This document shows positions 17,820 through 24,878 of a stretch of DNA of 64,000 nt, piece after piece (position 1 is the stretch's first letter; every line of letters begins with the position of its first letter). The DNA comes from Gemmatimonas sp. (lineage in GTDB: Bacteria; Gemmatimonadota; Gemmatimonadetes; Gemmatimonadales; Gemmatimonadaceae), in assembly GCF_021298855.1 (NCBI RefSeq), contig NZ_JAJTHI010000007.1:62001-126000 (forward strand), written 5' to 3'. The position numbers were made by a program, and so were the translations under genes. The notes under the pieces were generated by a model that was not told where the DNA came from, ran no database searches, and saw only the letters and a list, made by a program, of their open reading frames with translations.

Positions 17820-17876
17820 TCCCGTAAGCTCACCCCCGGGTGCGCCCCCGGCCAGTACTGGGGCGCGCCGAGCTGG

Positions 17877-18413
17877 TCAGAGCGCCTTCGTGAAGCAGAA
17901 CTTGCGGCCGATCGAGAGCTCGGAGCGCGAGATCGACCGGTACCGGGCAATCTTCTCCGGGTAGATCTCGATGCTGGTGAGCGTATAGCCCATGCGAAGG
18001 AAGAGCGCTTCGGCGAGGGAGATGGCAAAGATCTCCCGGTGCCCCCGCTCGCGGGCCAGATGCTCGGCGGCGGTGATCAGGCATTGCCCCAACCCCTGCC
18101 CCTGCTGGTCCGGCGCCACGGCCAGCGACACGATTTCGGCCAGCGACGGCGCATACTCGTCGAGCGCCACCTGTCCGCGGATGCGCCCGTCGGCGCCGCG
18201 AATGACCTGGTAATCCTGCAGATGCGCCGTGACGAACGCCTCGCTGCGCATGAGCGTGAGGCCATCGGGGGCGTACAGGTTGTTGAGCGCCACGATGGCC
18301 GGAATGTCCGCTTCGTCGGCGTGATGCACGACGACGTCACCCACCCGGAACTCGGGAAGCGGACGCGCCGGCACCGCCGGTTCTCGCTCCACCATACCAG
18401 CGTCCGGCCGCAT
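17877..18413 (-). CDS. GNAT-family N-acetyltransferase
   Basis: A 178-residue protein with the acetyl-CoA binding signature SLAVAPDQQGQGLGQCLI and the following helix, typical of GCN5-related acetyltransferases. The whole arrangement (metabolite-like N-terminal IPAIVALNNLYAPDGL, then EIVSLAVAPDQQGQG, then FLRMGYTL) recalls the acetyltransferase domain of N-acetylglutamate synthases, but without a kinase-like domain that assignment is only a suggestion. ATG 18413 was chosen. A GTG at 18425 that overlaps the upstream stop as GTGA is equally possible and would imply coupling to the DUF411 gene. Confidence 0.85.
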   Translation of the reverse strand: MRPDAGMVEREPAVPARPLPEFRVGDVVVHHADEADIPAIVALNNLYAPDGLTLMRSEAFVTAHLQDYQVIRGADGRIRGQVALDEYAPSLAEIVSLAVAPDQQGQGLGQCLITAAEHLARERGHREIFAISLAEALFLRMGYTLTSIEIYPEKIARYRSISRSELSIGRKFCFTKAL

Positions 18414-18421
18414 GACGCCCG

Positions 18422-18922
18422 TCACCGCGACGCGTAGACGCGCGTCTTGCCGGCCTTGTCGAACAGGAGCACGTCATAGCGATCCTTGCGCGCCCCCTGT
18501 TCCATGCCGGGGGACCCCACCGGCATGCCCGGCACGGCCAGCCCACGGCCGACGGGCTTCTCGGCCACCAGCTTCACGATCAGATCGGCCGGCACGTGCC
18601 CTTCAATGGTATAGGAGCCGATGCGCGCGGTGTGGCAGGACCCCAGGGCGTCGGGGACTCCCAGCGACGCCTTCACGGTGGCCATGTCGGCGGTATCGCG
18701 CACCGTGACGGTGAAGCCGGCCTTGCGCACGTGCGCCACCCACTCCTCGCAGCAGCCGCAGTTGGGGTCCTTGTACACGACCATCGTGCGCTCCGGTGGC
18801 TGCGCCATGGCAAGCGCGGGGCGGGCAATGATCAGGCCGCCAACGGCACAGGCGGCAGCGCGAAAGAAGTCGCGGCGGGAGTGCGGCACCGCCGCTCCGG
18901 ACGGCGAGAGAGGAGTGAGCAT
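18422..18922 (-). CDS. DUF411 metal-binding protein, Tat-exported
   Basis: The 166-residue product starts with a twin-arginine signal (SRRDFFRAAACAVGG, arginines 16-17). The mature part is a DUF411 domain: DPNCGCCEEWVAHVRKAGF, later LGSCHTARIGSYTIEGHVPADLI. This small family often accompanies copper genes and is presumed to bind metal through its cysteines and His. It is transcribed away from the cbb3 oxidase operon across a 240-base gap. That gap holds a TAGACT -10-like hexamer at 19114 and no convincing FNR box. Its neighbourhood suggests a role in periplasmic copper handling for the oxidase, which is inference. Confidence 0.87.
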   Translation of the reverse strand: MLTPLSPSGAAVPHSRRDFFRAAACAVGGLIIARPALAMAQPPERTMVVYKDPNCGCCEEWVAHVRKAGFTVTVRDTADMATVKASLGVPDALGSCHTARIGSYTIEGHVPADLIVKLVAEKPVGRGLAVPGMPVGSPGMEQGARKDRYDVLLFDKAGKTRVYASR

Positions 18923-19162
18923 ACCGCACAGTATAGCGTCCGGCCCAAGCCCAGTTCCCGTTTGCGCCTCGCCGCGTGCCGCGCCTGCCCGACCCGCCAG
19001 CACCTCACGCCGGGGATGGCCTTGTACTGATTGGTCCAAGTCCGACCTCCCTATCGGGTTTTCCCCGACGCATTCCCATCACCCTCCTGACGGAGTGGCG
19101 CATGGTGAAGACCTAGACTCTCCCTCGCACTACCCAAATCCCACACTCCCAGAGGGAATTCG

Positions 19163-21427
19163 ATGACCCCCGCAACCAGCGTGGCCGCCGCCGGCGCCGC
19201 CCCACGCGTCTCCGGCGTCGCGCTCGACCGCTTCTCATATGATGACGCGATCGTCCGGAAATTCCTGTTTGCCACGCTCATTTGGGGCGTGGTCGGCATG
19301 GTGGCTGGCCTGCTGATCGCGCTGCAGCTGGCCAATCCGATTTTCAATCTCGGTCTCGAATGGACGTCGTTCGGGCGCCTGCGGCCGCTGCACACCAACG
19401 CGGTGATCTTCGCCTTTGCCGGGAACGCGTTCTTCATGGGGTGCTACTACAGCACCCAGCGTCTGCTCAAGGCGCGCATGTTCTCCGATGGTCTGAGCAA
19501 CTTCCACTTCTGGGGGTGGCAGGCGATCATCGTCTCCGCCGCCCTCACGCTGCCCTTCGGCTTCACGCAGGCCAAGGAGTACGCGGAGCTCGAGTGGCCC
19601 ATCGACATCGCGATTGCGGTGGTGTGGGTGGCCTTTGCGGTGAATTTTTTCGGCACGCTGGTCAAGCGCCGTGAGCGCCACCTCTACGTGGCGCTCTGGT
19701 TCTACATCGCGTCCATCGTCACGGTCGCCATTCTGCACATCTTCAACAACCTGTCCGTCCCGGCCGGGTTCCTGAAGAGCTACAGCATCTATGCCGGCGT
19801 GCAGGACGCCTTCATGCAGTGGTGGTACGGCCACAACGCCGTCGCGTTCTTCCTCACGACGCCGTTCCTCGGGCTCATGTACTACTTCATGCCCAAGGCC
19901 GCAGAAGGGCCGGTGTTCAGCTACAAGCTGTCCATCCTGCACTTCTGGTCGCTGGTGTTCATGTACATCTGGGCCGGCCCGCACCACCTGCACTACACGG
20001 CGCTTCCCGAGTGGGCGAGCACGGTGGGCATGCTCTTCTCGGTGATGCTCTGGGCGCCCAGCTGGGGCGGCATGATCAATGGCCTCCTCACGCTGCGCGG
20101 CGCGTGGCACAAGGTGGCGCAGGACCCCATCCTCAAGTTCTTCGTGGTGGGTGTGACCGCCTACGGCATGTCCACCTTCGAGGGGCCGATGCTCTCCATC
20201 AAGAGCGTCAACGCCCTCGCGCACTACACCGACTGGATCATCGCGCACGTGCACACGGGTGCGCTGGGCTGGAACGGCTTCATGACCTTCGGCATCGTGT
20301 ACTGGCTGCTGCCGCGCGTCTTCCAGACGCCGGTCTTCAGCAAGAAGGCCATGGAGCTGCACTTCTGGATCGCGTCGGTGGGAATCGTGCTGTACGTGGT
20401 GGCGATCTACAGCGCCGGCGTCACGCAGGGGCTCATGTGGCGCGCGTTCGACGAAACGGGACGCCTGGCGTACCCCGACTTCGTCGAGACCGTGCTCAAG
20501 CTGATGCCCATGTACTGGATGCGTGTGGCGGGCGGCACGTTGTACATCGTCGGCATGGTGATCTTCGGCTGGAACATCTTCAAGACGTGGGCGAACCGTC
20601 CGGCCACGTACGAGGTGCCGGTCATCGAAGCGGCGCCCCTGGCGAAGCGATATGTGGAGGATCACCCGGTGGTACCCGCGAACGGCCTGTGGGCGCGCTT
20701 CAACCAGGTGCAGTGGCACCGCGCGTGGGAACGCGCACCGATGCTCTTCACCGTGCTCACCACGCTGGCCGTCATCGTGGCCTCCCTCTTCGAGATCCTC
20801 CCCACGTTCCTCATCAAGTCGAACGTGCCCACGATCGCGAGCGTCAAGCCGTACACGCCGCTCGAACTCGCCGGCCGGGATCTCTACATCGCCGAGGGAT
20901 GCTTCAACTGCCACTCGCAGATGGTGCGGCCGTTCCGCTACGAGACGGAGCGCTTCGGCGACTACAGCAAGCCGGGCGAGTCGGTCTACGAGCACCCGTT
21001 CCTCTGGGGTTCGCGCCGCATCGGTCCCGACCTGGCGCGTCAGGGCGGCAAGTACCCCGACCTGTGGCATGTGCGGCACTTCGAGAATCCGCGGGCCGTC
21101 ACGGCCAAGTCGATCATGCCGGCGTACGCCCACTTCCTCAGCAAGTCGCTCGACTTCGACGGCATCCAGAGCCGCGTGGACGCGATGGCCATGGTGGGCG
21201 TGCCGTACGGTGATGCCGTGAACAAGGCCCCCGGCATGGCGCGCGAGCAGGCGAAGCAGATCGCCGCCGCCATCCGGGAGCAGGGCGGGCCCGAGGGGCT
21301 CGAGGACAAGCAGATCGTGGCCATGGTGGCCTACATGCAGCGGCTCGGCCGTGACATCAAGGTGACCGCCACGGCGAGCGCCGCGCCCACCCAGGCACCC
21401 GCGCGCGTGAACGGAGGGACCAACTGA
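19163..21427 (+). CDS. ccoNO: Cytochrome cbb3 oxidase, fused subunits I and II (CcoN-CcoO)
   Basis: The 754-residue protein joins the two core subunits of the cbb3 terminal oxidase. The first 500 or so residues are the 12-helix CcoN subunit with its haem and CuB histidines (LRPLHTNAVIFAFAGNAFF, YGHNAVAFFL, HHLHYTALPEW, HVHTGALGWNG). After a linker comes the CcoO c-type cytochrome with one haem site C580-F-N-C-H584 and a candidate axial Met in KSIMPAYAHFL. It reduces oxygen to water at low oxygen tension and pumps protons. An AGAGGGA ribosome site precedes the ATG. The stop overlaps the ccoQ start. Usually N and O are separate genes; fusions are known in some lineages. Confidence 0.96.
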   Translation: MTPATSVAAAGAAPRVSGVALDRFSYDDAIVRKFLFATLIWGVVGMVAGLLIALQLANPIFNLGLEWTSFGRLRPLHTNAVIFAFAGNAFFMGCYYSTQRLLKARMFSDGLSNFHFWGWQAIIVSAALTLPFGFTQAKEYAELEWPIDIAIAVVWVAFAVNFFGTLVKRRERHLYVALWFYIASIVTVAILHIFNNLSVPAGFLKSYSIYAGVQDAFMQWWYGHNAVAFFLTTPFLGLMYYFMPKAAEGPVFSYKLSILHFWSLVFMYIWAGPHHLHYTALPEWASTVGMLFSVMLWAPSWGGMINGLLTLRGAWHKVAQDPILKFFVVGVTAYGMSTFEGPMLSIKSVNALAHYTDWIIAHVHTGALGWNGFMTFGIVYWLLPRVFQTPVFSKKAMELHFWIASVGIVLYVVAIYSAGVTQGLMWRAFDETGRLAYPDFVETVLKLMPMYWMRVAGGTLYIVGMVIFGWNIFKTWANRPATYEVPVIEAAPLAKRYVEDHPVVPANGLWARFNQVQWHRAWERAPMLFTVLTTLAVIVASLFEILPTFLIKSNVPTIASVKPYTPLELAGRDLYIAEGCFNCHSQMVRPFRYETERFGDYSKPGESVYEHPFLWGSRRIGPDLARQGGKYPDLWHVRHFENPRAVTAKSIMPAYAHFLSKSLDFDGIQSRVDAMAMVGVPYGDAVNKAPGMAREQAKQIAAAIREQGGPEGLEDKQIVAMVAYMQRLGRDIKVTATASAAPTQAPARVNGGTN

Positions 21428-21621
21428 TGAAGCTCTCCGACATCATGTCCCACGCGCAGCTCTCCTTCTACACCGAAGTCGCGCTGGTCCTCTTCCTCGG
21501 CGTCTTCATCGCCGTCACCATCCGCACCTTCATGCCGTCGCGCAACCGGGAGATGGAGGTCGCCTCCCGGTTGCCGCTCGAAGACGATGTGGTGCTCACT
21601 CCCCGCACCGCGGAGCACTGA
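21427..21621 (+). CDS. ccoQ: CcoQ-like small oxidase subunit
   Basis: A 64-residue protein with one N-terminal transmembrane helix (LSFYTEVALVLFLGVFIAVTI) and a charged tail, sited between ccoNO and ccoP. Size, topology and position match CcoQ/FixQ, a small subunit that stabilises cbb3 oxidase. The ATG overlaps the ccoNO stop as TGATG. Identity rests mainly on position because the family is poorly conserved. Confidence 0.85.
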   Translation: MKLSDIMSHAQLSFYTEVALVLFLGVFIAVTIRTFMPSRNREMEVASRLPLEDDVVLTPRTAEH

Positions 21622-21624
21622 CCC

Positions 21625-22200
21625 ATGGCCGGACCCACGAACGACGACATCCAGGACAAGCTCCTGAACCACACGTACGACGGCATTCAGGAGTATGACA
21701 ATCCGATGCCGCGGTGGTGGCTCCTCACGTTTGCCGCCACCATCGTCTTCTCCGTCATCTACCTGTTCAACATCGGCCCGGTGGGAAGCGGCAAGGGACG
21801 CATCGCCGACTATGAAGCCGACATGGCCGCGTATGCGAAGGCGCACCCGGCACCCACCGGTGGCGACATGAGCAGCGACCAGCTGCTGGCGCTCGTGAAG
21901 GACGAGGAGGCGATGGAGGAGGGGAAGGAGGCGTACACGGCCTACTGCGCCTCCTGTCACGCGCCCGACGGCGGCGGCCTCATTGGCCCCAATCTCGCGG
22001 ATGCGTACTGGCTGCACGGTGGCACCATTGCCGACATCTACAAGACCGTCACCATTGGCGTGCTCGAGAAGGGCATGCCGCCCTGGGGGAAGACGCTCAA
22101 GCCCGAGCAGCTCTCCGCGGTGGTGGCGTACGTGAGCACCCTGCAGGGGACGACACCGGCCAACCCCAAGGCGCCGCAGGGAACCCCGGTCACACCGTGA
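21625..22200 (+). CDS. ccoP: Cytochrome cbb3 oxidase subunit III (CcoP), single haem
   Basis: A 191-residue protein with an N-terminal FixP-type segment (NHTYDGIQEYDNPMPRWW, then one transmembrane helix) and one c-type cytochrome domain, C108-A-S-C-H112, with a likely axial Met in KGMPPWGKTL. CcoP passes electrons from cytochrome c to subunit II. Classical proteobacterial CcoP is about 300 residues with two haems; here the second domain is absent and the protein simply ends after a Pro-rich tail. It lies four bases after ccoQ. Confidence 0.93.
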   Translation: MAGPTNDDIQDKLLNHTYDGIQEYDNPMPRWWLLTFAATIVFSVIYLFNIGPVGSGKGRIADYEADMAAYAKAHPAPTGGDMSSDQLLALVKDEEAMEEGKEAYTAYCASCHAPDGGGLIGPNLADAYWLHGGTIADIYKTVTIGVLEKGMPPWGKTLKPEQLSAVVAYVSTLQGTTPANPKAPQGTPVTP

Positions 22201-22207
22201 GCCAACC

Positions 22208-23647
22208 GTGAGCACCACCGCCGCACCACCGGGGCTGGGGAGGCGCGTTCTCCCCACGCTCAACGAGGATGGGACGCGTCGCTGGATCCGCCCCAAGCCG
22301 TCGCACGGCAAGTGGTGGCGGCGGCGGCAGGTCGTCGCGTACTTCCTCATGGCGATCTTCTTCGCTGCGCCCCATCTGCGCCTCTTCGGCAAGCCGGTCT
22401 TCCTCATGGACCTGCCGCGCCGCGAGTTCACGCTCATGGGCTACACGTTCCTGCCCACGGACACGCTGCTGTTCATGTTCTCCCTGGGCAGCCTTGTCAT
22501 TGGCATCTTTCTGGTGACGGCGTTGTGGGGGCGCGCGTGGTGCGGCTGGGCCTGCCCGCAGACGGTCTACCTCGAGTATCTCTTCCGCCCCATCGGCCGC
22601 TGGTTCGATGGTGGCTACACGCAGTCTCGCGCGCTCGACAAGCAGGGAGCCTGGTTCACGCCGCGGCGGCTGGGCAAGTACATCACCTTCTTCCTGCTGG
22701 CGCTCTTCGTGTCGCACACGATGCTCGCGTTCTTCGTGGGCACGCCGCAGCTGTACGAATGGATGCTGAGTTCGCCTGCCGAGCACCCGAGCGCGTTCTT
22801 CTTCGTGGTGCTGTTCACGGGGATCGTGTGGTTCAACTTCACGTATTTCCGCGAGCAGACCTGCCTCATCGTCTGCCCGTACGGACGCTGGCAGTCGGCG
22901 CTCATCGACCGGCAGTCCAAGATCGTGGCGTACGACTATGTGCGCGGCGAACCGCGGGCACTGGGCGCGAAGCAACGCGACGCCAACGCCGGCGATTGCA
23001 TTGACTGCAAGGCCTGCGTGCAGACCTGCCCCACGGGCATCGACATCCGCAACGGCCTGCAGATGGAGTGCGTGCACTGCACGCAGTGCATCGACGCCTG
23101 CGACGAAATCATGACGAAGATCGGCAAGCCCACCGGGCTCATCCGCTATTCGTCGCAGGATGAGATTGCCGGCAAGCCAAGGCACCTGCTGCGGGTACGC
23201 ACCATCCTGTATCCGCTGGTGCTGGCCATTCTGCTGGGCGGGCTGGGCGCGACCATGTACTACAAGCAGGCCGCCGACCTGACGGTGTTGCGCGGGCTCG
23301 ACGGGCCGTTTGCCATGGAAGCCGACGGCCGCGTGTCCAACCAGATCCGCGTGAAGCTCACGAATCGCCGCAGCGCGGACATGGCCTACGGCATCGTGCT
23401 CGACCTGCAGGGCGAGCCCGACCTCACGGCCAATGACATCACCGTGGTGGCGCCGGAGAACCCGCTGCGCGTGCAGGCCGGGGAAACCCGGGCCACCAGC
23501 GTCTTCGTGCTGCTGCCCACGCGCGCCTTCACGAACGGCGAGCGGTTCATCACCATCACCGTGTCCGACGAGCGCGGCTACCGGGAGTCGGTGCGGTACC
23601 GGCTGCTGGGGCCGGCCACCGGCACCACCGGGAGTACCAGGCAATGA
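22208..23647 (+). CDS. ccoG: cbb3 oxidase accessory ferredoxin-like protein CcoG
   Basis: The 479-residue protein is a membrane-bound iron-sulfur protein of the CcoG/RdxA/FixG family. It has several transmembrane helices with WGRAWCGWACPQTVYLEYLF, then two tandem [4Fe-4S] motifs (CIDCKACVQTCP and CVHCTQCIDACD), and a C-terminal immunoglobulin-like periplasmic domain. CcoG is reported to act as a copper reductase in oxidase assembly. GTG 22208 is used, seven bases after the ccoP stop; the downstream ccoH start overlaps its stop as ATGA. Confidence 0.95.
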   Translation: MSTTAAPPGLGRRVLPTLNEDGTRRWIRPKPSHGKWWRRRQVVAYFLMAIFFAAPHLRLFGKPVFLMDLPRREFTLMGYTFLPTDTLLFMFSLGSLVIGIFLVTALWGRAWCGWACPQTVYLEYLFRPIGRWFDGGYTQSRALDKQGAWFTPRRLGKYITFFLLALFVSHTMLAFFVGTPQLYEWMLSSPAEHPSAFFFVVLFTGIVWFNFTYFREQTCLIVCPYGRWQSALIDRQSKIVAYDYVRGEPRALGAKQRDANAGDCIDCKACVQTCPTGIDIRNGLQMECVHCTQCIDACDEIMTKIGKPTGLIRYSSQDEIAGKPRHLLRVRTILYPLVLAILLGGLGATMYYKQAADLTVLRGLDGPFAMEADGRVSNQIRVKLTNRRSADMAYGIVLDLQGEPDLTANDITVVAPENPLRVQAGETRATSVFVLLPTRAFTNGERFITITVSDERGYRESVRYRLLGPATGTTGSTRQ

Positions 23648-24150
23648 AGGCAGGCATGGGGTGGCCGATTGGCGTGGCCACGATTCTCGCGTGCACCGTG
23701 GCCGCGAACGTGGTGGTCATGCGCATCGCCAGCGATGATCCGTCGTTTGCGGTTGAGCCCGACTACTACCGCAAGGCGGTCCACTTCGACTCCACCATGG
23801 CGCAGGAGCGGCAGAACCTCAGCCTTGGCTGGGGATTCGATGCCGCGATCGACTCCATCGGCACATCCGGACGGACGCGCCTGGCGGTACGGCTGCGTGA
23901 TGCGTCACAGGCGCCTCTGACCGGGGCGCGCGTGGCGGTCATGGCCCGCTTCAATGCCCGCGCCAACGATACGCTCACCGCCCTGCTCACGGAGGAAGGT
24001 CCCGGCGTTTATGCGGCCACGCTCCCCATCACGCACAGCGGGGAGTGGGAGGTGCGCGTGGATGCCACACACGGCAGCCAGCGCTTCTCCACGAGTGCGC
24101 GGGTAACGGCCGTGCACGCGCTCGCCGCCTCCGAGCCGGCACGCCGGTGA
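23644..24150 (+). CDS. ccoH: FixH/CcoH-family oxidase assembly protein
   Basis: A 168-residue protein with one N-terminal transmembrane helix (GWPIGVATILACTVAANVVVM) and a periplasmic beta-rich domain containing VEPDYYRKAVHFD, the FixH-type signature. CcoH/FixH is needed for cbb3 assembly, acting with CcoI. Translational overlap exists at both ends: ATGA with ccoG and GTGA with the following gene. The C-terminal extension after the beta domain is variable. Confidence 0.9.
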   Translation: MKAGMGWPIGVATILACTVAANVVVMRIASDDPSFAVEPDYYRKAVHFDSTMAQERQNLSLGWGFDAAIDSIGTSGRTRLAVRLRDASQAPLTGARVAVMARFNARANDTLTALLTEEGPGVYAATLPITHSGEWEVRVDATHGSQRFSTSARVTAVHALAASEPARR

Positions 24151-24878
24151 TCACCACCGCGGCGGGGGTTCTGGTGGCCAGCCTGGTGGGCAGTGTCCAC
24201 TGCGCCGGCATGTGCGGCGGCTTCGTCTGCTTCTATGCCGGATCGGCGAAGGGCAACGAACCCGCCGCGTTGCGGGCGCACGCCATGTACAACGTGGGGC
24301 GTCTGGCCTCCTACCTGCTCCTGGGCGCCATCGCCGGACTGCTTGGGGCCGGCGTCTCCCGCGCCGGAGCGCTGATGGGCGTGAGCCGCGCCGCCACTCT
24401 CGTGGCCGGGGCGCTCATGGTGGGATGGGCCATCAGCACCATGGCCGCACAGCGCGGCTTCTCCCTCGTGGCCCCGCGGGCGCCACAGGGCTGGCAGCGG
24501 GCCCTGGGACGCGTACTGCACGCGGTGCGGGAGCAGCCCATCGGCATTCGCGCCGGCCTCACGGGGCTCTTCACCACGCTGCTGCCCTGCGGGTGGCTCT
24601 ATGTGTTCGTGGCCGCCGCCGGTGGCACCGGCAGCGTACCGTCGGCCATGGCCACCATGGCGCTGTTCTGGGTGGGGACGGTGCCGGCGCTCGTGGCGGT
24701 CGGCGTGGGCGCACAGACGCTGCTGACACCGTTTCGGCGCCGCCTCCCGGCATTCAGCGCCGCCGTGGTACTGATCATGGGATTGCTCTCCATGTCGGGC
24801 CGATTGCTGCCGCGCGCGGCGGCCTCACACGAGCTGCACATGGCCACCACGCCCACGGAGCAGATCCATGGCCACTGA
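24147..24878 (+). CDS. Sulfite exporter TauE/SafE-family membrane protein in the cco operon
   Basis: The 243-residue membrane protein has about six helices and an N-terminal HCAGMCGGF motif, the mark of the TauE/SafE subgroup that occurs in cytochrome oxidase and copper loci (CcoH2/SenC-type neighbourhoods). LTGLFTTLLPCGWLYVFV, later in the chain, contains a second conserved Cys-Gly element. The cysteines suggest metal binding, probably copper, but no member of this subgroup has an agreed function. The GTG start overlaps the ccoH stop as GTGA; the 3' end overlaps ccoI by 11 bases. Confidence 0.88.
   Translation: MITTAAGVLVASLVGSVHCAGMCGGFVCFYAGSAKGNEPAALRAHAMYNVGRLASYLLLGAIAGLLGAGVSRAGALMGVSRAATLVAGALMVGWAISTMAAQRGFSLVAPRAPQGWQRALGRVLHAVREQPIGIRAGLTGLFTTLLPCGWLYVFVAAAGGTGSVPSAMATMALFWVGTVPALVAVGVGAQTLLTPFRRRLPAFSAAVVLIMGLLSMSGRLLPRAAASHELHMATTPTEQIHGH

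Noticed and set aside
19020-19162. FNR or ANR box upstream of ccoNO
   Set aside because: A TTGG-T-CCAA palindrome lies near 19035, but it is too short and does not match TTGAT-N4-ATCAA.
19235-21133. Open frame of 632 codons antisense to ccoNO
   Set aside because: A shadow of the oxidase gene with the same skewed composition and no recognisable domain.
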